Below, one piece after another: positions 6,272-12,640 of a DNA stretch of 32,189 nucleotides (its first letter is position 1; each line of letters opens with the position of its first letter). The DNA lies in the NCBI GenBank assembly GCA_050698355.1, contig JBOHBN010000437.1:1-32189 (forward strand), read 5' to 3'. Position numbers and translations under genes: made by a program. Source of the stretch: JBOHBN01 sp050698355. GTDB taxonomy: Bacteria; Actinomycetota; Actinomycetes; Streptosporangiales; WHST01. A model generated the notes under the pieces. That model had not been told where the DNA came from and made no database searches. It saw only the letters and a program-made list of their open reading frames with translations.

Positions 6272-8318
6272 TCCACCCCCTCCCATTCCGGTCACGTTCC
6301 GTTACGGCACGGGTGAGGTCGTCGCGGATGACACCACGGCGGGTGCGTTCCTCCCCGGCAAAGTCGCGGCTCCATATCTGCCTCGTCTTCACGCCGTGAG
6401 GTCGCAGCGCGGTCGACAGTTGCGCTGGTCCCCACCCGCCGTAGGCTTCGGGACGTAGCTTCGCGAGGCGGCCAACGAGCGTCTCCGACCACACCTGCTC
6501 GTCATCGGGATCCATCACGGTCAGCAGGTCGTCGACGACGGTGGGACCCGGATCCTCGGGCTCGTCGCCGGCCGCGTGCCCGGACAGGGTGCCGGCGACC
6601 TTGCGGGCCGCATACGCCCGTTCGGTGATCTTCTCCGCGGCCGGGCCGTCCAGGTAGTATGAGCGGGCGATCTGCGGATCATCCGAGACGCCGACCAGGT
6701 AGCCGATGCCCTTGTCCTTCGCCGTGAACGTCGTCGCACGGACACCGTTGCGGTACATCGACGTGCCGAGAACCATGTCGTTCTCGACCTGGCCCATGAC
6801 CCGCAGGCAAAACCTGATCCCCGCGTTCGCGCTGATGCCGGACGGCAAGGACTTGGCGTCGGGACGTTGGGTGGCGAGGATCAGCATGACGCCCATCGCC
6901 GGCCCCAACTTGATGACCCTAGTAGCGAGCCGTTCGGCTTCGGCCTTGTACTCGGGGTGGGTGAACAGCTCCTGGGCCTCGTCGAGAATGAACCCCCGCG
7001 GGTGCAGGCCAAGATCCTTACGTGCGGCAAGCTGCGGTGTGACCTTGTTCTCCGGGCACATTTCGCGGGGGAGCCGCCTGATGGTCCGCGCGCGGCGTTC
7101 CAGGTCGCGTTCGAGGTCCCGTAGGGCGTGCAGGGCGGCTTCGACGGTTTCGTCGTCCATACCCGAGGCGTACCGGTGCGCGATCTTCTCCAACGGCGCC
7201 AGATCCCCGGTGCCCTTCAGCTCGAATACATCCAGCTGCACCCGCACATCGAGGGCGAGGGCGAGGGCCAGGACGCGGACGGCGAACGTCTTCCCCTGCC
7301 GAGGCATCGCGCCGATCAGAACGCTGTTGAACATGAGCTCGAGTGACACGGGCCGGCCGCGCTGGTCCGTGCCGAACGGCACGGGCTGGAAAATATCCGC
7401 CTTCCCGGACTTGGCGAGCGGCCACGCGGGCTGCCGTGCTTTGGACAGGTCATGGTCGCCGACCCACAGAACGAGCCGGCCGGCGTGCTGGTCGTGATCG
7501 GGCTCGGGCCACACGCAGCCGAGGGGGCGACGGAGACCGGAGGCGAGCTCGTAACGCTTGTCCATGATGTGTGCCGCGGTAACCCCGTGCGGCAGGTCGA
7601 CAGGCGCGCGCCATCCGGGGCCGTCGCGTTGAATCGGGTCGGGGAAACCGATGCCCTCACCCTTGTCGGACAACGCCTGGTTGATCTGGGCGATGCCGAG
7701 CGCTCCAAGAGCGCGGATGACCTGGCCTGCCGTCAGCCGACTGGCCTCCGTCTTCACCACCGAGGGGCCGATGAGGGGACGGTCGGCCGGGGCACCCGCG
7801 ACCCCACAACCCATCACCGCGATCGCGGCCATGACCCAGCCGGCCGACGAGCCGGCGACGGCCACGACTCCGGCGACGGCCACGACAAACAGCCCGACAA
7901 GGGCGGCGAGAACAATCAACCGCCACCGGACACGATCGTTACGGCGGTCCAGCAGCCGCATGTACTCGCGGGCGTCGCCGCGGTCCACAACCGCGTTACG
8001 CACCGGCTGGCCTTCCGCGTCCAACACCCACCGGTGCGCGGCACCGGTGATCCGGGCCGCACCGATCGGGGCCCGGACCACAATCCGGGCCAGATAGACC
8101 GGTAGTCGCAGGCCGTGGTAGATGGCCGAATGCGCCACATGCGTGCCGGCCCATCGTGCGGCGCTACGCGCCTCGCCGCGGGACTGTGCCCAGGCGGGCA
8201 GGACCGGGCGGCGTTCCACCCGGCCACCAACCGCCGCATCGGCGGGTGGATCCACAGGGACAGGCGTTTCGTCGGGGTCGACGACACGCAGGTCCGGACG
8301 CTCAGCAGCCTCGCTCAT
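6264..8318 (-). CDS. FtsK/SpoIIIE-family DNA translocase (TraB/TraSA-like)
   Basis: 684 aa. The ATG at 8318 overlaps the stop of the upstream gene (ATGA) and is preferred to a GTG 12 bases earlier. Two membrane segments (about 134-155 and 160-176) precede the motor domain. Walker A is GAMPRQGKT (about 336-344) and Walker B is GFILDEAQ (about 442-449). The C-terminal 75 residues look like a winged-helix DNA-binding domain (AYGGWGPAQLSTALRPHGV). This is the layout of TraB/TraSA proteins of pSAM2-type elements, hexameric pumps that move double-stranded DNA between mycelial cells. A cell-division FtsK would have more membrane helices and a longer linker. Such a gene is not a standard part of a phage genome. 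Confidence 0.85.
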   Translation of the reverse strand: MSEAAERPDLRVVDPDETPVPVDPPADAAVGGRVERRPVLPAWAQSRGEARSAARWAGTHVAHSAIYHGLRLPVYLARIVVRAPIGAARITGAAHRWVLDAEGQPVRNAVVDRGDAREYMRLLDRRNDRVRWRLIVLAALVGLFVVAVAGVVAVAGSSAGWVMAAIAVMGCGVAGAPADRPLIGPSVVKTEASRLTAGQVIRALGALGIAQINQALSDKGEGIGFPDPIQRDGPGWRAPVDLPHGVTAAHIMDKRYELASGLRRPLGCVWPEPDHDQHAGRLVLWVGDHDLSKARQPAWPLAKSGKADIFQPVPFGTDQRGRPVSLELMFNSVLIGAMPRQGKTFAVRVLALALALDVRVQLDVFELKGTGDLAPLEKIAHRYASGMDDETVEAALHALRDLERDLERRARTIRRLPREMCPENKVTPQLAARKDLGLHPRGFILDEAQELFTHPEYKAEAERLATRVIKLGPAMGVMLILATQRPDAKSLPSGISANAGIRFCLRVMGQVENDMVLGTSMYRNGVRATTFTAKDKGIGYLVGVSDDPQIARSYYLDGPAAEKITERAYAARKVAGTLSGHAAGDEPEDPGPTVVDDLLTVMDPDDEQVWSETLVGRLAKLRPEAYGGWGPAQLSTALRPHGVKTRQIWSRDFAGEERTRRGVIRDDLTRAVTERDRNGRGWSA

Positions 8319-8473
8319 GACGTCCCCCACAGGAGAACCAGAATCACGACACCGACGGCGACCGCGGCAACCGAGTCGCCGTCGACCGTGCCTGGCCGCC
8401 GCGTTCCGGTCACGTCACCCGCCAGAGACTTCGCGGCACAGAAGCACATGACCCCCACCAGCAGCCACAACAT
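8315..8473 (-). CDS. small membrane protein between whiB and ftsK/traB
   Basis: 52 aa. ATG at 8473 overlaps the whiB stop (TGATG) and has AGGAGGGC upstream. Two hydrophobic segments, MLWLLVGVMCFCAAKSLAG and VAAVAVGVVILVLLWG, are separated by a short charged loop. The stop overlaps the translocase start (ATGA), so the three genes whiB, this one and ftsK are tightly coupled. No family is recognised. A membrane partner of the translocase is plausible. Confidence 0.55.
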   Translation of the reverse strand: MLWLLVGVMCFCAAKSLAGDVTGTRRPGTVDGDSVAAVAVGVVILVLLWGTS

Positions 8474-8763
8474 CAGGCGGCCCTCCTGCCGCGGGCCAGC
8501 CGCCGGCGTTCCCGCGCCGTCGTCCCACCCCACACGCCGAAACGCTCATCGTTGTCGAGCGCGAACTCCAGGCAGGCGGCCTTATGCGGGCACCGGTGGC
8601 ACACCCACTTCGCCCACTTCGGCGACTGCCCCTTCTCCGGGAAGAACAGCTCCGGGTCAACCTCGGCACATAGTGCGCCCGGCAACTCCGGCGGTCGTAC
8701 GACGGGCAGCGTCGGCAGGATCACGGGCCTCTCGCCACTTCGGGTCACGCCGCGGGTGGACAT
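8473..8763 (-). CDS. WhiB-family Fe-S regulatory protein
   Basis: 96 aa from the ATG at 8763, with GGAGGAG directly upstream. It has the four Cys of the family (Cys32, Cys55, Cys58, Cys64; CHRCPHKAAC gives the CxxCx5C part) and the turn GVWGG (76-80) followed by the basic helix TARERRRLARGRRAA. WhiB-like proteins bind a [4Fe-4S] cluster, contact the main sigma factor and change promoter choice; several actinophages carry one (mycobacteriophage TM4 WhiB is known). It is the first gene of the leftward operon, downstream of a consensus promoter with a palindrome. It could control phage or host promoters in response to redox or NO. Confidence 0.88.
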   Translation of the reverse strand: MSTRGVTRSGERPVILPTLPVVRPPELPGALCAEVDPELFFPEKGQSPKWAKWVCHRCPHKAACLEFALDNDERFGVWGGTTARERRRLARGRRAA

Positions 8764-8775
8764 CTCTCCTCCAAC

Positions 8776-8792
8776 ACGTAATCTGATTACGT
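8776..8792. promoter_or_regulatory. 17-bp perfect palindrome, candidate operator
   Basis: ACGTAATC-T-GATTACGT is a perfect inverted repeat with one central base. It lies between the -10 of the leftward promoter and the whiB start, around the predicted transcription start. GntR-family regulators bind short palindromes of this kind, and a gntR gene is divergently encoded 109 bases away. It is therefore a likely GntR autoregulatory or operon operator (inference). Confidence 0.6.
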
Positions 8793-8795
8793 CTG

Positions 8796-8823
8796 ATGTT
8801 AACCTAACTCCCGACCGTGTCAA
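8796..8823 (-). promoter_or_regulatory. consensus promoter for the whiB-ftsK operon
   Basis: On the minus strand TTGACA (8818-8823) and TAACAT (8796-8801) are separated by 16 bases, close to the sigma70 consensus. The local sequence is much more A/T-rich than its surroundings. Transcription would start near 8789, within the palindrome at 8776-8792, and read into whiB. Confidence 0.65.
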
Positions 8824-8900
8824 GCGAGACGTAAACCGCGTTACCGCTACGCTGATCTCCAGCACACGAACCGGCTGGTGAGAGCGAGGAGGGGCGCGCG

Positions 8901-9299
8901 GTGGAGGTGATCCGCCCAGTGCCTGTACCGATACAGGTCGCCGAACAACTGCGCCGCGACATCCTCGCCGGCCAGTACCACCCAGGCGACCGTCTTTCCT
9001 CAGAGGCCGAGCTCGGCGCGGAGCTGGGGCTGTCCCGGCCGACCATCAACCGCGCCTATCAGATACTCGCGGACTGGGGACTCGCCCATGTCCGTCAGGG
9101 CGCCGGCACCTACGTGCTGGAGGGACTGGACCTTACCGAGATCGTCGCCGAGGCCCTACACCGCCACGACGCGGGACGAGAGGCGACCGGGAAATGCCCC
9201 GATGCTCACGAGCATGCCCGTTACGTCGAAGCGGCGGAAGCGGCCCTCACGGCTCTCCGTCTCGCCGGTGCGCAGTTCGGGCTCGGGCCACACCGATGA
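8901..9299 (+). CDS. GntR-family transcriptional regulator, short form
   Basis: 132 aa from a GTG at 8901, preceded by AGGAGGGG. Residues about 8-73 form the GntR winged helix: IQVAEQLRRDILAGQYHPGD, LSSEAELGAELGLSRPTINR and the wing VRQGAGTYVL. The remaining 60 residues are too short for a standard effector domain and contain one helix rich in Ala. KorSA of pSAM2, also GntR-type, represses transfer and replication genes and is encoded near them. This gene diverges from the whiB-ftsK operon and probably controls it through the palindrome at 8776-8792. Confidence 0.82.
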   Translation: MEVIRPVPVPIQVAEQLRRDILAGQYHPGDRLSSEAELGAELGLSRPTINRAYQILADWGLAHVRQGAGTYVLEGLDLTEIVAEALHRHDAGREATGKCPDAHEHARYVEAAEAALTALRLAGAQFGLGPHR

Positions 9300-9301
9300 T
9301 T

Positions 9302-9342
9302 TGTGGGTGGCAAATGGGGAGACGACCCCTCACAGACCCACA
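9302..9342. terminator. inverted repeat after gntR
   Basis: TGTGGGT (9302-9308) pairs with ACCCACA (9336-9342), and GGGG (9316-9319) with CCCC (9326-9329) inside it. It starts 3 bases after the gntR stop, so it may end that transcript. It also lies in the left arm of attP and could instead be an integrase or IHF arm site. No U-tract follows. Confidence 0.4.
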
Positions 9343-9428
9343 TACACGTGGACGGACGTGAAAGGCTTTTGAGGCCCCTGCCTGCCGGTCCCTTGATCGT
9401 CGCAGGTCGGGGGAGTGCCTAGACTCCC

Positions 9429-9470
9429 CTGGGGGTCAAGGGGTCGCCGGTTCAAATCCGGCCGTCCCGA
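9429..9470 (+). other. attP: attP core: 3' half of a tRNA-Pro(GGG) gene
   Basis: The stretch fits tRNA numbering: T33 at 9430, anticodon GGG at 9431-9433, 3' anticodon strand TCAAG at 9436-9440, variable loop GGGTC, T-arm GCCGG-TTCAAAT-CCGGC at 9446-9462, acceptor 3' strand CGTCCCG at 9463-9469 and discriminator A9470. Upstream bases do not supply the matching 5' strand (CTTGA) or acceptor (CGGGACG), so only the 3' half is present. This is what a tyrosine integrase attP looks like; pSAM2 likewise uses a tRNA-Pro. The integrase gene ends 7 bases away. Upstream bases 9300-9428 hold no gene, only short repeats (for example CACGT/ACGTG at 9345-9360). Confidence 0.85.
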
Positions 9471-9476
9471 CACAGG

Positions 9477-10685
9477 TCAAAGCCCCTTTCCGGGCCTCTC
9501 CGGGGAGGGGCTTTCGACGTTCATGGGGGACACCGTGGGGGGTTGATCACGAGCCGCGGTGCGCCACCGCAGCTCCAGGCCGTCGAGCAGCTGCGCCTCC
9601 ACCTCCGGGGCGACGTGGGAGTAGATCTCCTGGATGGCCCCGGAGACCCGCCAGCCCATGCGCCGGGCTCGGGCGACCTCGGGAATGCCGTCGGCGATCA
9701 GCCATGTGTTGTGGGAGTGACGCAACCCATGGGGGGTAAGCCCCGGGCACGCAGCCGGGATCGCCGCTTGGGCGACACGGCCGCGGGTCGCCGGCTTGGC
9801 CTCCCGCCCGTCCGCCGCGGGCCGGAAGACTCGTCGGGAGAAGTTTGACCGACGCAGCATCCCTCCCCGCTCGCCGACGAACACGAGCTCGTGGTCGTGG
9901 GACTCGAGGTGTTCCTCGAGCAGGGCGGCGAGGAACGGCGGCAGCGCGACGTCCCGTACGCCGGAGGTGGTCTTCGGGTCGGCGAACGCGAACTTCCCAT
10001 CGACCTCGGTGAGTGCGCCCTCGGGGACGACGCGGATCAGGGATCTGTTCGTCTGGACGTGGATGCGGCGTAGGCCGATCGCCTCGCCCCACCGCAGGCC
10101 CGTGTACGCGAGGGTGACGATGAGGACATACGCCCAGTCGCCGGCCAGGCTCCGGGCGCCGGCCGCCAGCTGCAGGACCTGTTCCGGGGTAGCCCACTGC
10201 CGCTCGACACGGGCAGGCGCCCGCCGGCCGCGCCGTGGCCGGTGTGCCGGGTTCGACCGGATCAGCCCCGCCTGGACGGCATCCTCGAGCATCATCGCCA
10301 GCACCTTCACCGTGGTCGTTACGGTCGAGGAGGCGAGGCTCGTCCGGAGCTCCGCTTCCCACGCGCGGAGCTCCGGACGTGTGATGGATCTAAGCGCCAC
10401 CTGCCCGAAACGGGGCTCGATGTGGTTCGCGCATAGCGAGTCGTATTGGGCGATCGTGTTCCGCGCCAGCTCGAGACCGTCGAACCACCGCTCCGCCCAC
10501 TCGGTGAGCGTCGTCTTCCCGCCGGCCGGGTCGACGAACACGCCGCGCCATTGGTCGGTGTTCATCGACTCAGCGACTCGGCGGGCCTGCGGGCGGGCGT
10601 AGCGGCCGGAGACGGAGCCGACAGTTCCGTCGGCTCGGTAGTAGCGGACCCGCCAGTACCGGCCATGGGGTTCGACCCACGCCAT
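9477..10685 (-). CDS. int: tyrosine site-specific integrase
   Basis: 402 aa, ATG at 10685 overlapping the stop of the upstream gene (TGATG). An N-terminal arm-binding part (about 1-60) is followed by a SAM-like core-binding domain (about 60-150, LTEWAERWFDGLELARNTIAQY) and the catalytic domain. Active-site residues can be placed: Arg198 (TGLRWGEA), Lys238 (DPKTTSG), His319 and Arg322 (HGLRHS), Trp345 (MGWR, where many relatives have His) and nucleophile Tyr355 (EIYSHV). The gene ends 7 bases from the attP core, the usual arrangement in pSAM2-type elements and actinophages. It catalyses integration at tRNA-Pro(GGG) and, with a directionality factor, excision. Confidence 0.93.
   Translation of the reverse strand: MAWVEPHGRYWRVRYYRADGTVGSVSGRYARPQARRVAESMNTDQWRGVFVDPAGGKTTLTEWAERWFDGLELARNTIAQYDSLCANHIEPRFGQVALRSITRPELRAWEAELRTSLASSTVTTTVKVLAMMLEDAVQAGLIRSNPAHRPRRGRRAPARVERQWATPEQVLQLAAGARSLAGDWAYVLIVTLAYTGLRWGEAIGLRRIHVQTNRSLIRVVPEGALTEVDGKFAFADPKTTSGVRDVALPPFLAALLEEHLESHDHELVFVGERGGMLRRSNFSRRVFRPAADGREAKPATRGRVAQAAIPAACPGLTPHGLRHSHNTWLIADGIPEVARARRMGWRVSGAIQEIYSHVAPEVEAQLLDGLELRWRTAARDQPPTVSPMNVESPSPERPGKGL
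9479..9514 (-). terminator. hairpin overlapping the end of the integrase gene
   Basis: AAAGCCCC (9479-9486) is complementary to GGGGCTTT (9507-9514), with CCGG/CCGG inside. It overlaps the last codons of int and lies directly beside the attP core. It probably ends the int transcript and may shield the att region from read-through. The symmetrical A/T ends would let it work in both directions. Confidence 0.5.
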
Positions 10686-11032
10686 CAGCGGCGCCGGTAC
10701 TCGTCGATCGGGATCACGACCGCCACTGGCTCGCGGCTGACGGTGGGGAATGGTGTCGTTCCGCCGTCCCGCGACGTCGGCGTCTCCCGTGGGCTCATCT
10801 GTTCACCGATCCACATGCCGGCCGTCAGGGACCGGTCCGCGGTGTCTCGGACCGCCTGCCGCGTCGACGGCCGCGACGTAATCACAATCCCGGCCGCCAA
10901 CGCCGTCGTGGTGAGGAGCAGATGGAGACTCGGCTCGACGATGGGGCTACCCGTGGCCTGCGCGGCAGCGGACAGGCCAAGAGTCGCGGCCCCGCACACA
11001 CATCCCACCGCGTTCACTGCGTGACCAATCAA
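10685..11032 (-). CDS. small membrane protein upstream of int
   Basis: 115 aa from TTG at 11032, chosen because GGGGAGG lies 7 bases upstream. The alternative ATG at 11086 lies behind a run of Gs and lacks a ribosome site. Two hydrophobic stretches (AVNAVGCVCGAATLGLSAAA and LHLLLTTTALAAGIVI) are followed by a soluble tail ending VAVVIPIDEYRRR. The stop overlaps the int start, so integrase is translationally coupled to it. No family is recognised; it is not an obvious excisionase. It could be a superinfection or immunity membrane protein, but that is only a guess from position. Confidence 0.5.
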   Translation of the reverse strand: MIGHAVNAVGCVCGAATLGLSAAAQATGSPIVEPSLHLLLTTTALAAGIVITSRPSTRQAVRDTADRSLTAGMWIGEQMSPRETPTSRDGGTTPFPTVSREPVAVVIPIDEYRRR

Positions 11033-11135
11033 CGTTTCGCCTCCCCGTACCGGTCGGATTCTGTCGGGCCCCGGTACCCCGTTCATCGGCCCGGGGGGGG
11101 GCGATGTTTCACCGCATCACCTGTCAGGCAAGCGT

Positions 11136-11180
11136 GTTACGAAACCGTGACGTTACCCAGCCAGTCACCAATCCGTTACG
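11136..11180. repeat. three GTTAC motifs upstream of the int operon
   Basis: GTTACG (11136-11141), GTTACC (11152-11157) and GTTACG (11175-11180) are spaced 16 and 23 bases apart, at the end of the HTH regulator gene and upstream of the int operon. They could be regulator sites. No clear -35/-10 pair was found for the int transcript. The bases 11033-11175 otherwise hold a G/C run (around 11090) and no gene. Confidence 0.3.
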
Positions 11181-11634
11181 TCCCGGTTTGCCAGGTCTCC
11201 GCGTCCTGCCGGGCTTCCTCGGCTGCCTGCTGCACCCGCTGTTCCGTCCGAGCGTGCAGTCGGCTGATCCACTTTGCTCGATCCGCATCCGACAGCGGCA
11301 GCGACCGGATCATCTCCTCACCCTTCGCGAGATCCTCACGGATCCGCTCGACCGTCGCGTCGCGTTCGGATGAGGGGCGCGCTGATGTGAGTACGAGTTG
11401 CGGGTCTTCACCGGCGAGGATCCGCTCGCACGCCGCATTTGGCCATCCGAGCGCTGTCGCGACACGTATCAAGGTGCGGTCCGCAACCGGCTCACCGCGC
11501 TCGAGCGCCAGAACCGTCCGCCCGGAGACGCCGACCAACTTTCCGAAGTCAGCGGCGCTGTCATGGCCAGCGAGGACACGAGCGCGTCGTACTTCATCCC
11601 CGAGTCGTTCCCAGTGTCCATCTCTGCGCGCCAC
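11176..11634 (-). CDS. Xre-type HTH regulator, probable phage repressor
   Basis: 152 aa from GTG at 11634, which has GAGG upstream and a predicted -10 (TACGGT) 22 bases before it. A longer version from GTG 11676 would run through that promoter. The N-terminal HTH reads WERLGDEVRRARVLAGHDSA, FGKLVGVSGRTVLALERGEP and a helix ending ALGWPNAACERILAGEDP, a pattern typical of actinobacterial element repressors. The C-terminal part is charged and helical, probably for dimerisation. It diverges from a small Cro-like HTH gene, the usual immunity switch layout. It may also read into the int operon. Confidence 0.68.
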   Translation of the reverse strand: MARRDGHWERLGDEVRRARVLAGHDSAADFGKLVGVSGRTVLALERGEPVADRTLIRVATALGWPNAACERILAGEDPQLVLTSARPSSERDATVERIREDLAKGEEMIRSLPLSDADRAKWISRLHARTEQRVQQAAEEARQDAETWQTGT

Positions 11635-11655
11635 GACTCTAGATCCTCGCCGGAA

Positions 11656-11668
11656 ACCGTAGGAAAGT
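11656..11668 (-). promoter_or_regulatory. promoter -10/operator copy for the leftward HTH regulator
   Basis: On the minus strand ACTTTCCTAC followed by GGT contains a -10-like TACGGT (11656-11661). The same ten bases occur in the facing promoter at 11795-11804, again overlapping the -10. This suggests that one regulator binds both promoters. The -35 is not recognisable. Confidence 0.45.
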
Positions 11669-11778
11669 CCAGCCACGTTGAGGAGACGACCGAAAGCAGA
11701 CTGGAGGAATCCCAGCCGTGTAGTTCGCCGCCGTCATCCCAAGTCAGACGCGTGTTCTCAAACTTTCCGGCGGAGCGC

Positions 11779-11807
11779 TTGACAGCCTTCCTCTACTTTC
11801 CTACAGT
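11779..11807 (+). promoter_or_regulatory. consensus promoter of the rightward early operon, leaderless
   Basis: TTGACA (11779-11784), a 17-base spacer and TACAGT (11802-11807) make a near-consensus promoter. Transcription should start at or within a base or two of the ATG at 11815, so the mRNA would be leaderless; there is no ribosome site before that ATG. TCCTACA occurs at 11799-11805 and again at 11809-11815, one helical turn apart, and ACTTTCCTAC (11795-11804) is shared with the opposing promoter. Confidence 0.65.
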
Positions 11808-11814
11808 GTCCTAC

Positions 11815-12042
11815 ATGGCAACCCGACAGGTGAACGGCGCGGCAGTTCGAGCGCTACGCGAGGCCCTCGGCATCAAGCAGTCGGATCTCGCCACGCGTGC
11901 CGCGATCAGCGCGCCCTACCTCAGCAACATCGAGGCCGGCCGCAAGCCAGCCGGGCCGCCGCTGCGACGCCGCCTGGCTAACGCTCTCGGGGTGTCGCTC
12001 GACGCGATTACCTCAGCGATCCCCGACGAGGACGCGGCATGA
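11815..12042 (+). CDS. small Cro/CI-type HTH regulator from a leaderless start
   Basis: 75 aa. The ATG at 11815 follows a TTGACA-N17-TACAGT promoter by only 7 bases, which fixes the start. Residues about 8-62 are a classic HTH_3 domain: VRALREALGIKQSDLATRA, then ISAPYLSNIEAGRKPAG. It consists of little more than the DNA-binding domain, as in Cro-like proteins. It is divergent from the larger HTH regulator at 11176-11634 and starts the rightward early operon. The two probably form the lysis-lysogeny switch. The next gene starts in its stop codon region (ATGA). Confidence 0.75.
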   Translation: MATRQVNGAAVRALREALGIKQSDLATRAAISAPYLSNIEAGRKPAGPPLRRRLANALGVSLDAITSAIPDEDAA

Positions 12043-12338
12043 ACGGGTCGAAGCTCCTGACCCCGGAAGCCGCCGCCGAGAGCCTCGGCGCCGACGTCGT
12101 CCGGCCGTCGACGTTGAAACGGATGGCGCGTGCCGGCGTGTGGCCGCATCACCGGGTCGGCAACCACAACCGGATCGTCTTCACCGATGGCGACCTCGAC
12201 GCGATCCGCGCCCTACTCGTCCGCCCCGTCAAGCAGATTCCAGACGTAAGCGGCGACTCGAATGTCCGCCCGATTCAACCGAACGCCCACACCAGGCGGA
12301 GAACCAGGCCACGACCCGCGCAGATCCGCCGCGCCTAA
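12039..12338 (+). CDS. MerR/AlpA-like HTH protein, candidate excisionase
   Basis: 99 aa, ATG overlapping the previous stop (ATGA). The N-terminal part (LLTPEAAAESLGADVVRPSTLKRMARAGVWP, then a short wing HRVGNHNRIVFTDGDLDAI; both quoted in pieces) follows the winged-helix pattern of excisionase and AlpA-type proteins, in which an element binds its own att site and directs excision. The C-terminal 30 residues are basic and probably disordered. Being small, early-expressed and part of the switch operon fits a recombination directionality factor; it could equally be a plain regulator. Confidence 0.58.
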   Translation: MNGSKLLTPEAAAESLGADVVRPSTLKRMARAGVWPHHRVGNHNRIVFTDGDLDAIRALLVRPVKQIPDVSGDSNVRPIQPNAHTRRRTRPRPAQIRRA

Positions 12339-12348
12339 CGCAAGAAGT

Positions 12349-12377
12349 GCCCCCCGCCGGGTGATGCGGCGAGGGGC
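12349..12377 (+). terminator. GC-rich hairpin after the HTH operon
   Basis: GCCCC and CGCCG on the left pair with CGGCG and GGGGC on the right, with one mismatch and a loop at 12360-12366. It begins 10 bases after the xis-like stop. No U-tract follows, so it could attenuate rather than terminate. It is immediately followed by a second, perfect hairpin. Confidence 0.4.
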
Positions 12378-12426
12378 GGCAGGAGTGCACCACTCCTGCC
12401 AGCCACAGTAACGGAAGGAGTGCACC
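12378..12426 (+). promoter_or_regulatory. hairpin with duplicated ribosome-site sequence, possible translational switch
   Basis: GGCAGGAGTG (12378-12387) pairs perfectly with CACTCCTGCC (12391-12400) across a 3-base loop. The sequence AGGAGTGCACC inside it is repeated at 12416-12426 as the ribosome-binding site of the gene at 12428. CACTCC (12391-12396) can therefore pair with either copy, hiding or freeing the ribosome site. This is a structural inference. Confidence 0.4.
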
Positions 12427-12427
12427 G

Positions 12428-12640
12428 ATGTTCGACCCCGACACCCTCACGAACCTCCGCGAGGGCCTCGAGTACGCCCGTGAGCGGGCAGCCCGCGACC
12501 AACGCGACGCCGACCACTATCAGGCGACGGCCCGGCAGTACTCGAACTGGGCGGCGCTGTGGCGTGCCCGCGTCGCCGACTACGAGCAGCTGATCCGCTA
12601 CGCGGAGACCCACGGCGACCCCCTGGAGGCGGCGTCATGA
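12428..12640 (+). CDS. small helical protein, early region
   Basis: 70 aa with AAGGAG 7 bases before the ATG. The sequence is almost entirely charged helix (LREGLEYARERAARDQRDAD, then YSNWAALWRARVADYEQLIR), with no Cys and no membrane segment. No family is recognised. It starts a run of small, mostly coupled ORFs up to the RusA gene. The next gene begins within its stop (ATGA). Confidence 0.55.
   Translation: MFDPDTLTNLREGLEYARERAARDQRDADHYQATARQYSNWAALWRARVADYEQLIRYAETHGDPLEAAS

Noticed and set aside
9398..9472. Complete tRNA-Pro gene
   Set aside because: Bases before 9429 cannot form the 5' acceptor, D-arm or 5' anticodon strand; only the 3' half is present.
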